From positions 1 to 7,057 of the forward strand of contig JAEMSB010000240.1 in the NCBI GenBank assembly GCA_016463045.1: DNA of 7,057 bases, in the 5' to 3' direction. The notes beneath the pieces are model-generated. The model worked only from the letters and a program-made list of their open reading frames with translations. It was not told the DNA's origin and ran no database searches. Source of the DNA: Niveispirillum sp. GTDB taxonomy: Bacteria > Pseudomonadota > Alphaproteobacteria > Azospirillales > Azospirillaceae. The translations under genes were made by a program, and so were the position numbers. Positions 1 to 6,545 of the stretch are shown here, piece by piece. The first letter of the stretch is position 1. Each line of letters starts with the position of its first letter.

Positions 1-2
1 GC

Positions 3-392
3 GGGGTGGGTCAGGCGGTGGGCACGCTGATCGGTGACTATCTGCCGTTGAACGGGCCGTTTGCGGCGGTGCTGGCCTATTGCCTGGGCATGGCGCTGTT
101 CACGATCATCATGGGCAATGCCTTTGCCGCGTTCCCCGTGATGACGGCGGCGGTGGGCCTGCCGCTGGTGGTGTTCAAGTTCGGGGGCGACCCGGCGGTG
201 ATGGGGGCCATCGGCATGCTGTCGGGCTTCTGCGGCACCCTGATGACGCCGATGGCCGCCAATTTCAATGTCGTGCCGGCGGTGCTTCTGGAACTGAAGG
301 ACCGCAACGGCGTCATCAAGGCACAGATCCCTACGGCCCTGCCGCTGCTGGGCATCAATATCGCACTCATGTATCTGCTGGCTTTCCGGTGA
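3..392 (+). CDS. DUF979 family membrane protein, C-terminal part (5' end outside window)
   Basis: The frame is open from the window edge, so this is the last ~130 residues of a longer protein; the family is usually a little over 300 residues. The visible part is an integral membrane protein. It has a hydrophobic stretch around AYCLGMALFTIIMGNAFAAF, a Gly/Met-rich stretch (GAIGMLSGFCGTLMTPMAAN) that resembles the family's conserved C-terminal signature, and a last helix ending in ALMYLLAFR. DUF979 proteins are typically encoded next to DUF969 proteins and often near pyroglutamyl-peptidase or 5-oxoproline genes, so a role as a two-part transporter has been suggested; that is unproven. The DUF2891 gene follows after only 13 nt, behind a G-rich ribosome-binding site, implying one operon. 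The GTG at position 6 is simply an internal valine. The family assignment is from memory of conserved sequence, without a search. Confidence 0.82.
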   Translation, partial: GVGQAVGTLIGDYLPLNGPFAAVLAYCLGMALFTIIMGNAFAAFPVMTAAVGLPLVVFKFGGDPAVMGAIGMLSGFCGTLMTPMAANFNVVPAVLLELKDRNGVIKAQIPTALPLLGINIALMYLLAFR

Positions 393-405
393 GGGGGAGG
401 GACGG

Positions 406-1431
406 ATGCTGGATCAAGCCCTTGCCGACAGGTTCGCGGCCCTGGCCCTGGGCCATGTCACCAGGGAATATCCCAACAAGCTGGATCACGTCCTGGCCGG
501 TCCCGACGATGTCGGTGATCCGCGCGGCCTGCACCCGGTTTTCTATGGCAGTTTCGACTGGCATTCCTGTGTGCATGGCTACTGGCTGCTGGCCCGGTTG
601 CGGCGGCTGTTCCCCGGTCTGAGCGCAGGTCCCGCCATCAAGACACTGTTCGACAGCCATCTGACGCCGGCCAGGATCGCGGGCGAGCGGGATTACCTGA
701 CCAGGCCTATGGCACGCGGGTTTGAACGACCCTATGGCTGGGGCTGGTTGCTGGCACTGGCCGCCGAACTGAACCGTGCGGACGATGCCGATGAGCAGCG
801 GTGGGCGGCGGCAATCGCCCCACTGGCGAGCGATTTCGCCGACAGGTTCAAGGCATTCCTGCCGCTGGCCACATATCCGGTGCGGGCCGGCACCCATGGC
901 AATACGGCCTTTGCCCTGACCTTGGCGCTGGATTATGCCGATCAGGTGGGCGACGCCGCCCTGGCCGGCCTGTGTCGTGACCGGGCAAAGGCCTGGCATG
1001 GCGGCGACCGCGACGCCCAGGCCTGGGAACCGTCGCAGGATGATTTCCTGTCCCCCACCCTGATGGTGGCGGAACTGATGCGCCACACCTTGGCGCCGGA
1101 AGAGTATGCCACTTGGCTGTCCTCTTTCCTGCCGCGTCTGGCGGATGGAGAGCCGGCGACCCTGTTCCAGCCCGCCACGCCCAGCGACCGGACGGACGGC
1201 AAGATCGCGCATCTGGACGGGTTGAACCTTTCACGCGCCTGGTGCTGGCGCGCCATCGCCCCAGCCCTACCCGGCCCGGCCCGTGTACGGGCAGAGCAAG
1301 CGGCGGCCGCTCACCTGACCGCAAGCCTGCCGCATGTGGCAGGCGACTATATGGGCGAGCATTGGCTGGCCACCTTCGCCCTGCTGGGCCTGACGGGGCA
1401 TGCATCCGTATCGCCAAGGGGAGTGGGATGA
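406..1431 (+). CDS. DUF2891 family protein
   Basis: This is a complete 341-residue soluble protein with no signal peptide or membrane segment. ATG at 406 is preceded by the purine-rich GGGGGAGGG at 393-401, which supports the start. Recognisable DUF2891 blocks, in order, are HPVFYGSFDWHSCVHGYW (43-60), RPYGWGWLLALAAEL (108-122), YPVRAGTHGNTAFAL (157-171), EPSQDDFLSPTLMVAELMRH (208-227), HLDGLNLSRAWCWRAIA (269-285) and HVAGDYMGEHWLATFALLG (310-328). The repeated aromatic/His-rich helices resemble alpha/alpha-barrel enzymes of the glycoside-hydrolase or epimerase type, but no reaction is established for the family. Clustered His, Asp and Trp residues (D51, W52, H53, H57) would suit an active site. 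It is likely co-transcribed with the preceding DUF979 gene. The last few codons (ASVSPRGVG) look like an unconserved tail. Confidence 0.88.
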   Translation: MLDQALADRFAALALGHVTREYPNKLDHVLAGPDDVGDPRGLHPVFYGSFDWHSCVHGYWLLARLRRLFPGLSAGPAIKTLFDSHLTPARIAGERDYLTRPMARGFERPYGWGWLLALAAELNRADDADEQRWAAAIAPLASDFADRFKAFLPLATYPVRAGTHGNTAFALTLALDYADQVGDAALAGLCRDRAKAWHGGDRDAQAWEPSQDDFLSPTLMVAELMRHTLAPEEYATWLSSFLPRLADGEPATLFQPATPSDRTDGKIAHLDGLNLSRAWCWRAIAPALPGPARVRAEQAAAAHLTASLPHVAGDYMGEHWLATFALLGLTGHASVSPRGVG

Positions 1432-1454
1432 TGCTATTCTGCGCATGATTTTGC

Positions 1455-1460
1455 AGGAGG
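1455..1460 (+). promoter_or_regulatory. Ribosome binding site deciding the ccdA start
   Basis: A perfect AGGAGG sits directly against an ATG at 1461, which is too close to use. It is 9 nt before the in-frame ATG at 1470, which is ideal. The start at 1470 is therefore preferred over the longer version, which would add only Met-Arg-Thr. Confidence 0.8.
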
Positions 1461-1469
1461 ATGCGCACG

Positions 1470-1706
1470 ATGAGCAGCGCTACCGCACCAAAACGCGCTG
1501 TTAACCTGTCCTTGACAGCACAGAACGTCGCCGTGGCCAAGGAGTTAGGTATTAACCTGTCCGATGTCGCCGACCGCGCCATTGCCGACGCTGTGGCGCG
1601 TAGCGAGAGAGAAAAGCTTCAGGCCCGCATGGACGAAGAAATGGAACGCTACAACGCCTGGTCCGCGCAGGGTATCTCGGTTGCCGACGAATATGGCACG
1701 CTCTGA
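1470..1706 (+). CDS. ccdA: CcdA-type antitoxin
   Basis: This 78-residue protein is the antitoxin of a type II toxin-antitoxin pair. It is expected to bind and neutralise CcdB and, through its N-terminus, to bind the operon promoter and repress it. The N-terminal half (KRAVNLSLTAQNVAVAKELGI) fits a ribbon-helix-helix DNA-binding domain. The C-terminal half (RMDEEMERYNAWSAQGISVA followed by DEYG) matches the toxin-wrapping tail of CcdA proteins, which usually carry YNA, then G and a DE pair. The stop overlaps the ccdB start by one base (TGATG), so translation is coupled, as is usual for this pair. The gene begins 38 nt after the DUF2891 gene, and I saw no convincing terminator between them. The sequence is visibly less GC-rich than its neighbours, suggesting a separately acquired module. 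The 11-bp direct repeat TTAACCTGTCC occurs twice in the gene (from 1502 and 1554) and encodes two NLS segments. Confidence 0.9.
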   Translation: MSSATAPKRAVNLSLTAQNVAVAKELGINLSDVADRAIADAVARSEREKLQARMDEEMERYNAWSAQGISVADEYGTL

Positions 1707-2023
1707 TGCCGCAGTTCGATGTTCATACGAACAACGGGCGGTCTCAGAAGCTGTTTCCTTATCTTGTCATTGTGCAAACTGGCCTTCTGCGGCGCTGGGA
1801 GCGGCGTATCGTTGTCCCGCTTTCTCCCGAACCCGGCTTTTCCCGCGACCTTACCATGGCACCCATTGTCATGATCGACGGTGTATCGCTGCATTTCCAG
1901 GCGCTTGAAATCACCAACATTCCCCGGTCGTCCCTCGGCCGTCTTGTCGATAACCTCGCCAACCATGGCGATATCCTGATCCGTGCCCTGGATCAGGTTC
2001 TGGCACGCGGATATCCAGACTGA
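1706..2023 (+). CDS. ccdB: CcdB-type toxin
   Basis: This 105-residue protein is close to the ~101 residues of classic CcdB. Family CcdB poisons DNA gyrase by trapping its cleavage complex with DNA. Matching features are the start PQFDVHTN (compare QFKVYT in the F-plasmid protein), the central RRIVVPLSPEPGF (33-45), MAPIVMIDGVSLHFQALEIT (51-70), and the last helix after the IPRSSLG segment. The start follows from the TGATG overlap with ccdA; no separate ribosome-binding site is evident, so it depends on coupling. One oddity stands out: the F-plasmid toxin ends in Trp-Gly-Ile, the residues essential for gyrase poisoning, whereas this one ends in RGYPD. Either another C-terminal residue substitutes for the Trp, as in divergent chromosomal homologues, or gyrase activity has been lost. 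The reading frame itself is intact. Confidence 0.88.
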   Translation: MPQFDVHTNNGRSQKLFPYLVIVQTGLLRRWERRIVVPLSPEPGFSRDLTMAPIVMIDGVSLHFQALEITNIPRSSLGRLVDNLANHGDILIRALDQVLARGYPD

Positions 2024-2029
2024 TCACCC

Positions 2030-2057
2030 CTTGTTGAAATGATTTTATTCCTATAAC
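2030..2057 (+). promoter_or_regulatory. Possible sigma-70-type promoter upstream of the holin gene
   Basis: In the AT-rich stretch after ccdB, CTTGTT (2030-2035) and TATAAC (2052-2057) are separated by 16 nt and would start transcription near 2065, upstream of the hairpin and the holin gene. The -35 box is poor, so this is only a candidate. Confidence 0.3.
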
Positions 2058-2087
2058 CTCCTTCCCACACCCACCCGGAATCCCGGC

Positions 2088-2125
2088 AAAGGCGGTGGCG
2101 GCCCTGATCGGCTGCCGCCGCCTTT
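2088..2125 (+). terminator. Strong stem-loop between ccdB and the holin gene
   Basis: Two 15-base arms, AAAGGCGGTGGCGGC (2088-2102) and GCTGCCGCCGCCTTT (2111-2125), pair completely, with two G-U wobbles, around an 8-base loop. The AAA/TTT ends make it look like a terminator usable from either strand, but the T run after the stem is only three bases. It lies 64 nt after ccdB and only 8 nt before the holin ribosome-binding site. It could therefore be the ccdAB terminator or a leader structure of the holin transcript. Confidence 0.6.
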
Positions 2126-2148
2126 GTGCATTTGAAGGATCAAAACCC

Positions 2149-2721
2149 ATGCTGAACAAGCTGTTACAGGCGCTGGTCGGCGGTGGGGCCCAGGCATTGG
2201 CCGGCGCCATCACGCCTTTTACCGGTGATAGAACCCAGGACGAGACAAGCCGCCATGGGGAGATGCTGGCCCGGTTTCAGCAGTTCGGGGCCGAATTCGC
2301 CGACCGCCAAGGGCGCAACTGGTGGGACAGTTTCATTGACGGGCTGAACCGCCTGCCCCGGCCCGCCATGGCGCTGGGGGTGATCGGCATTTTCGTCTGG
2401 GCGTCAGCGGACCCGGTGGGCTTTGCGGCGGCGGCCCAGGCCTGGTCCCTGATCCCGGAAGAGATGTGGGTGGTGCTGGGTGCCATCATCGCCTTCTTCT
2501 TCGGCGACCGCACCCTGTTGGCGGCCCGCCGCGGCAAGGGTCCCAGCCTGGAACAGGTGCAGGCCGTCCTGGCGACGCAGCGGCAGATAGAGGCGACCAG
2601 AGCACCCACACCGATGGACCCCGATCAGTACAAGGCCGAAATGGCCGATAGGGGCACCCCCCTGTCGGAAGCGGCCATCCGGGAATGGAACCGCCGCAAC
2701 GGTGCTGGTGCCAAGGGTTGA
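2149..2721 (+). CDS. Holin family protein, gene-transfer-agent three-helix type
   Basis: This is a 190-residue protein. The ATG at 2149 is chosen because GAAGGA (2134-2139) lies 9 nt upstream; the longer frame from 2095 would begin inside the hairpin stem. An amphipathic N-terminus (LNKLLQALVGGGAQALAGAI) precedes a central block, WWDSFIDGLNRLPRPAMALG (58-77), which is typical of the GTA_holin_3TM family. Two clear membrane segments follow, at about 72-88 and 105-118, ending in AFFFGDR. The hydrophilic C-terminal tail (125-190) is unusually long and contains LEQVQAVLATQRQIEATRAP and a second charged block. Members of this family are thought to open the inner membrane so that gene transfer agents or phage can lyse the cell. 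Here no endolysin, capsid or portal gene is adjacent, so it may be a domesticated stand-alone copy. The role is inferred from the family only. Confidence 0.78.
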   Translation: MLNKLLQALVGGGAQALAGAITPFTGDRTQDETSRHGEMLARFQQFGAEFADRQGRNWWDSFIDGLNRLPRPAMALGVIGIFVWASADPVGFAAAAQAWSLIPEEMWVVLGAIIAFFFGDRTLLAARRGKGPSLEQVQAVLATQRQIEATRAPTPMDPDQYKAEMADRGTPLSEAAIREWNRRNGAGAKG

Positions 2722-2736
2722 TGCCGGGGACGGCAT
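2721..2736 (+). terminator. Small hairpin at the holin gene end
   Basis: ATGCCG and CGGCAT pair perfectly around GGGA, beginning in the holin stop codon. There is no T run behind it, so it may only protect the 3' end. The remaining ~85 nt before the cupin gene show no other clear element apart from its ribosome-binding site. Confidence 0.3.
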
Positions 2737-2824
2737 GAACTGCCGTGGCCGCCGCCCGGATCGGTGCCCGCCGCCGCCCCACCTCCCCTATCGTCGCGGC
2801 GCGAACCAGCATGGGGAATGGGAT

Positions 2825-3535
2825 ATGGACAGGGTTTTCGGCTTCATCGATCTACGCGCCTTTGCGGCATCGGCGCTTGCCGACGGTGCGGCCAGCGGCA
2901 CCTGGACCGACGGGCGCAAAGCCCTGGACCTTGCCCCCGGCCCCGTCACCCTGTCGGCCCTGCGCCTGACCGCTGGTGAGGGACAGTCACCGGCACAGGC
3001 CGGCGATGAATTCGTGCTGGTCCTGTCGGGCAGCCTGACCCTGGTGGCGGGCGGTACCGCCGTGACGCTGGGGTCTGATGACAGCGCCGTGGTACCGCGC
3101 GGACATTCCCTGTCCTGGTCGGCACCCTCTGGTGCCACCCTGCTGATCATGGGCTGTGCGGAAGAAGGCGGGCCGGGTGCCGACCGGGTGGTTGCCATTG
3201 CTACGGACGTGGCCCTGACGCCATCGGGCGCGCCCTTGGCCGAACTGCTGCTGACGCCCACGCCAGCCTGTCGCAACCACACAACCTATGTGTCGGGCAG
3301 CGGCACCTTCATGTGCGGTGTGTGGGACAGCACCCCCTATCACCGCCGCGCCATGTATTACCGGCATTTTGAATTGATGCTGCTGCTGGACGGGTCCGTC
3401 ACCTTCGTGGATGAGGCCGGACGCGAGGGCACCTTCCATAAAGGCGACATCTTCCTGGTCGAACAGGCCGCCACCTGTTCCTGGGAAAGCCGGGTGGACG
3501 TGGCCAAGATTTACGCGATCTACCGCCCGGCGTAA
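2825..3535 (+). CDS. Two-domain cupin protein of unknown function
   Basis: This is a 236-residue protein. ATG at 2825 is preferred because GGGGA (2813-2817) stands 7 nt upstream; an upstream ATG-like extension to 2702 would overlap the holin gene and encodes an unstructured Pro/Arg-rich stretch. The first beta-barrel spans about 42-110 (DEFVLVLSGSLTLVAGG, then SAVVPRGHSLSW). The second spans about 160-235 (GVWDSTPYH, HFELMLLLDGSVTFVDEAGR, GTFHKGDIFLVEQAATCSW). The second resembles the Cupin_3 (DUF861) family, found in ureidoglycine aminohydrolase- and EutQ-like proteins. The metal-binding His-x-His of classic cupins is absent from both barrels, though a Glu is kept (E62, E183), so metal-dependent catalysis is doubtful. 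No signal peptide is seen. The gene faces nasS tail to tail, with a shared hairpin between, and no functional link to its neighbours is visible. Confidence 0.75.
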   Translation: MDRVFGFIDLRAFAASALADGAASGTWTDGRKALDLAPGPVTLSALRLTAGEGQSPAQAGDEFVLVLSGSLTLVAGGTAVTLGSDDSAVVPRGHSLSWSAPSGATLLIMGCAEEGGPGADRVVAIATDVALTPSGAPLAELLLTPTPACRNHTTYVSGSGTFMCGVWDSTPYHRRAMYYRHFELMLLLDGSVTFVDEAGREGTFHKGDIFLVEQAATCSWESRVDVAKIYAIYRPA

Positions 3536-3553
3536 GGGGGGCATCAGCCCCCC
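3536..3553. terminator. Compact bidirectional hairpin between cupin gene and nasS
   Basis: GGGGGGC (3536-3542) and GCCCCCC (3547-3553) pair perfectly around ATCA. The structure begins right after the cupin stop codon and contains the nasS stop codon (3544-3546, minus strand). Neither side has a long T run, so termination may be partial, but the position suggests it serves both convergent genes. Confidence 0.55.
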
Positions 3554-4551
3554 ATTGCCCCATCATACAGATCAGGCCGCCAGACGGCGGTCAGCGCTGC
3601 CCCTCCATCGGCGGGCGCCTGCAACTGTCCCGCCGCCGTCATCTCCATCAGCAGCCGGCCCACATCCGCCGGATCGGGTCGGTTGCGGTTGGGGGCCGGC
3701 ATGGCGCCGGCCAGGGTTTCGGCAATCAGGTCTGCTGCCAGCCCGACATGGCGCGGTTCGGCCAGCAGCCGGGCCAGATCGCCCCGGTTGGCCGGATCGG
3801 CGCACCAGTCGGCGGCCTTTACCACGGCCCGGATCAGGGCGGAGGTGCGGGCGGCGTCGGCATCGGCCCAATCGGCGCGCAGGCCCAGCACCTTTTCCAA
3901 CCCATCGGGACGGATATCGGCCTTGGTCACCACCACCTGGCCCACCCCGCGCTGTACCGCGCGCAGGTTCCAGGGTTCGCCCGCGCAATAGCCGTCGATC
4001 CAGCCAGCGGCCAGGCTTTCCACCATGCGCGGCGGGGCGATGACGCCGATATTCACCTCCGTGCGCCCATCAATCCCGCCATCGGCCAGCCATTTCAGCA
4101 GCTCATAATGGTGGCAGGAGAAATGGAAGACGGTGACGAAGGACAGAAACGGCTTGCCCGCTGCGCGGTCCGCATCGATGACGGGACGCAGGGCACGCGC
4201 CCGCAGGGAAGGCGGCCCCGCCATCACATCGGGCGCCGCCGCCACCATCCGTTCATAAAGCTCCATCGACACGGTGATGGCATTATTGGCCAGCCCCAGC
4301 GACACGGGCACGACCAGCGGTGTGGCCGGCACGCCGGCAATGCCGTGATGAATGGCCAGCGCCAGGGGCGCCAGGATATGCGCCCCATCCACCCGCCCGA
4401 AAGCCAGCTTGTCCCGCAAGGCCGCCCAGGACGGGGCGCGGTCCAGCATCAGGTCGATGCCTTCGGCGGCGGCAAAGCCGATTTCGGCGGCGGCGACGGG
4501 AATGGCGCAATCCACCAGGGGCGCGAAGCCCAGCTTGACGATCTCGGCCAT
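3544..4551 (-). CDS. nasS: NasS nitrate/nitrite sensor, NrtA/CmpA-like
   Basis: This 335-residue protein belongs to the periplasmic-binding-protein fold family of NrtA/CmpA nitrate and bicarbonate receptors, but lacks any signal peptide or lipobox and so should be cytoplasmic, as NasS is. In the known system NasS holds NasT inactive and releases it when nitrate or nitrite binds. Family blocks visible are SWAALRDKLAFGRVDGAHILAP (41-62, split as SWAALRDKL and DGAHILAP), LGLANNAITVS (85-95), FHFSCHHYELLKWLADGGID (142-161), which holds the likely anion-contacting His residues, and GYCAGEPWNLRAVQRGVG (187-204). ATG at 4551 is preferred because GGAG (4563-4560) is 8 nt upstream; the alternative TTG at 4557 adds two residues and would overlap the nasT stop. 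The gap to nasT is 2 nt, so the pair is translationally coupled. The sensor/antiterminator pairing makes this assignment firm. Confidence 0.92.
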   Translation of the reverse strand: MAEIVKLGFAPLVDCAIPVAAAEIGFAAAEGIDLMLDRAPSWAALRDKLAFGRVDGAHILAPLALAIHHGIAGVPATPLVVPVSLGLANNAITVSMELYERMVAAAPDVMAGPPSLRARALRPVIDADRAAGKPFLSFVTVFHFSCHHYELLKWLADGGIDGRTEVNIGVIAPPRMVESLAAGWIDGYCAGEPWNLRAVQRGVGQVVVTKADIRPDGLEKVLGLRADWADADAARTSALIRAVVKAADWCADPANRGDLARLLAEPRHVGLAADLIAETLAGAMPAPNRNRPDPADVGRLLMEMTAAGQLQAPADGGAALTAVWRPDLYDGAMGG

Positions 4552-4553
4552 TC

Positions 4554-5141
4554 TCAAATCTCCATCTCGAAGGCGGTGATCACGCTCTGCGCGATGTCGG
4601 ACAGTTTGCGGTTCTGCTTCATGGCGGTGCGGCGCATCAGGGTATAGGCATCCTCCTCCGACAGGCCGCGATGCTTCATCAGAAGGCCCTTGGCCTTCTC
4701 CACCTGTTTTCGGTCCTGCAACTTGGATTGCGCCTCGTCCCGTTCACGGCGCAGCCGGTCGAAGGCGTTGAAGCGGGTGATGGCCGTCTCCACGATCGGC
4801 TTGATCCGGTCCTGGCGAAGGCCATCCACGACATAGGCGCTGACCCCAGCCTCAATCGCCGCATGGATCATCTGGCTGTCGCTCTGGTCCACGAACATGG
4901 CGATGGGCCGCTGCACCACACGGCTGACCTGGAACATCTGTTCCAACGTATCGCGGTCTGGGTTTTCAAGATCGATGATGATGACATCCGGCGCCAGCGC
5001 CTGGATGCGGGCCAGCAGATTGACCGAGGGGCCGATGGTGCTGACCCGCACCCAACCGGATTCCACCAGCCCACGCTCCACCACCGCCGCACGGTCGGGA
5101 TTGCCGTCAATGACCAGGATATTGGGTTCAGGATTGGCCAT
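4554..5141 (-). CDS. nasT: NasT ANTAR-domain antiterminator
   Basis: This is a 195-residue RNA-binding regulator. The N-terminal pseudo-receiver (about 6-122) keeps acidic residue D12 and the phospho-site-like D57 (VIIIDLEN), but at the usual conserved-Lys position it reads SAYVVDGL. This agrees with NasT being controlled by protein binding to NasS rather than by phosphorylation. A helical linker (about 120-148, RFNAFDRLRRERDEAQSKLQ) leads to a C-terminal ANTAR domain (about 140-193) with RKQVEKAKGLLMKHRGLSEE and DAYTLMRRTAMKQNRKLSDI. ANTAR domains bind paired hairpins with six-base loops to prevent transcription termination, and matching hairpins occur in this window at 6888-6925. The start is ATG 5141, with GAGGG 14 nt upstream. 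A GTG at 5162 overlapping the narK stop (GTGA) would add seven residues and cannot be excluded. It lies in an operon between narK and nasS. Confidence 0.94.
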   Translation of the reverse strand: MANPEPNILVIDGNPDRAAVVERGLVESGWVRVSTIGPSVNLLARIQALAPDVIIIDLENPDRDTLEQMFQVSRVVQRPIAMFVDQSDSQMIHAAIEAGVSAYVVDGLRQDRIKPIVETAITRFNAFDRLRRERDEAQSKLQDRKQVEKAKGLLMKHRGLSEEDAYTLMRRTAMKQNRKLSDIAQSVITAFEMEI

Positions 5142-5158
5142 GCTTTTGTCTGTCACCC

Positions 5159-6487
5159 TCACTCCGCCGGCACGGGGACCGGTCCCCGCACCTCTTCCAC
5201 CGCGCCCTCATTGAAGCGGATCAGCAGGGTCGGCAGCGATGCCAGGGTCACCGCGATGCCCAGATACATCAGCCCCTGCTGATAGGTGATGCCTTCCGCC
5301 TTGAACAGGAAACCGGCGGCGACCGCCCCCATGTTTCCGCCCGCCCCGACAATGCCCGACACGGACCCCAGCGCCTTGCGGTTTACGAACGGCACGATGC
5401 CGAAGGTGGCGCCGCAGCCCATCTGCACGAACAGCGAGAAGAACAGCATCGCCGCCACCGCGATCCACAGGACCGTCATCTGCGAGAACAGCAGCAGCGC
5501 CAGCCCTTCGGCAAACAGGACCAGGAACAGCAGCCGCACGCGCGCCTGCAGTCCCGCCTGTCCGGCCCAGCGGTCGGAGAGCCAGCCGCCCAATGTGCGG
5601 GCAAACAGGCTCATTGAACCGAACAGGCCTGCGATGATGCCTGCAGTGGCGAGGTCCAGCTTGAAATTGTCGAAGAAATAGATGGCCGCAACATTGTGCA
5701 GGGTCAGTTCCACACCAAAGCAGGCACCATAGGCGATGAACAGGGCCCAGACGCGGATATCAGACAGGGCCGTCAGGAACCCACCCTTGCCCTTCCCCCC
5801 ATCCTTGTTCCCATTGGCGGGCGGCAGACGGCCAGCGGCGCGCAGATCCTTGAAATCGCCTTCCGGGCAATCCTGGGTGAAGCGCCAATAGGCGAGCGCC
5901 GCCACCAGCAGCACTAGACCCGGCACCACCATGGCCAGCCGCCAGGCGTGGGTCTTGTCCACGCCAAGGAACAGGATGCCGGTCAGGACCAGCGGCATCA
6001 CCATCTGCGTGATCCCGCCGCCCAGGTTGCCCCAGCCTGCCGTGGTGGCATTGGCCGTGCCCACGACGTTGGGCGCGAACATCACCGACGTGTGGTACTG
6101 GGTGATGACAAAGGCGGCACCGATGGCGCCGATGGCGAGACGCGCCAGCAGAAATGTCTCGTAACTGTCGGCCAGACCGACACACATGACGGGCACGGAG
6201 CCGACCGCCAGCAGGCCCGTATAGGTGCGGCGCGGTCCGAACCGGTCGCACATCGGCCCGATGATCAGGCGCACGGCAACCGTGATGGCCACCGACGCAA
6301 TCATGATATTGCCGATCTGGCCCTTGGTCAGGCCCAGATCGTCACGCACCACCGCCATAAGAGGCGCGATGCCGAACCAGCCGAAGAAACACAGGAAAAA
6401 CGCGAACCAGGTCATGTGAAAGGCCCGCATCTGCACGCTTTTCAGCGTGAACAGGTCGATGCGCGTGGCCTTGTTGCGGATATCCAT
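5159..6487 (-). CDS. narK: NarK/NasA-family nitrate/nitrite transporter (MFS)
   Basis: This 442-residue polytopic inner-membrane protein of the major facilitator superfamily has about 12 predicted helices. It carries both nitrate signatures of the NNP family: GWGNLGGGITQ (151-161, helix 5) and SGIVGAGGNMGA (377-388, helix 11). The two substrate-binding arginines, equivalent to R89 and R305 of E. coli NarK, appear as R73 (AVRLIIGP) and R297 (FARTLGG). The MFS loop motif GPMCDRFGPRR is at 77-87. The central loop (about 203-240) is Gly/Lys-rich. ATG 6487 is preferred because AAAGG lies 7 nt upstream; an upstream ATG at 6538 would add 17 disordered residues. Sequence alone cannot decide between nitrate uptake, nitrite export and exchange, but its position ahead of nasT-nasS points to assimilatory nitrate uptake. 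It is transcribed from a predicted sigma-54 promoter at 6642-6626. Confidence 0.94.
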   Translation of the reverse strand: MDIRNKATRIDLFTLKSVQMRAFHMTWFAFFLCFFGWFGIAPLMAVVRDDLGLTKGQIGNIMIASVAITVAVRLIIGPMCDRFGPRRTYTGLLAVGSVPVMCVGLADSYETFLLARLAIGAIGAAFVITQYHTSVMFAPNVVGTANATTAGWGNLGGGITQMVMPLVLTGILFLGVDKTHAWRLAMVVPGLVLLVAALAYWRFTQDCPEGDFKDLRAAGRLPPANGNKDGGKGKGGFLTALSDIRVWALFIAYGACFGVELTLHNVAAIYFFDNFKLDLATAGIIAGLFGSMSLFARTLGGWLSDRWAGQAGLQARVRLLFLVLFAEGLALLLFSQMTVLWIAVAAMLFFSLFVQMGCGATFGIVPFVNRKALGSVSGIVGAGGNMGAVAAGFLFKAEGITYQQGLMYLGIAVTLASLPTLLIRFNEGAVEEVRGPVPVPAE

Positions 6488-6494
6488 CGTGATG

Positions 6495-6499
6495 CCTTT
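6495..6499 (-). promoter_or_regulatory. Ribosome binding site deciding the narK start
   Basis: AAAGG, reading on the minus strand, lies 7 nt before ATG 6487. No comparable site precedes the upstream in-frame ATG at 6538. Confidence 0.6.
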
Positions 6500-6545
6500 G
6501 TCGTCCGGGCCGCCTGTCGGTTCCCCGTCGGCGGCCATGCGTTGC

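Noticed and set aside
367..1212. Long open frame on the minus strand opposite the DUF2891 gene
   Set aside because: It is antisense to a well-supported conserved gene; the translation is low-complexity Arg/Gly/Gln/Pro typical of GC-rich shadow frames, with no domain.
2702..2824. Longer cupin N-terminus overlapping the holin gene
   Set aside because: The extension is a Pro/Arg-rich stretch with no cupin similarity; ATG 2825 has the ribosome-binding site.
3748..4647. Long + strand frame opposite nasS
   Set aside because: It is Gly/His/Arg-rich shadow sequence across a firmly identified gene and has no ribosome-binding site.
6488..6538. Longer NarK N-terminus starting at 6538
   Set aside because: The extra 17 residues are disordered, and the better ribosome-binding site serves ATG 6487.
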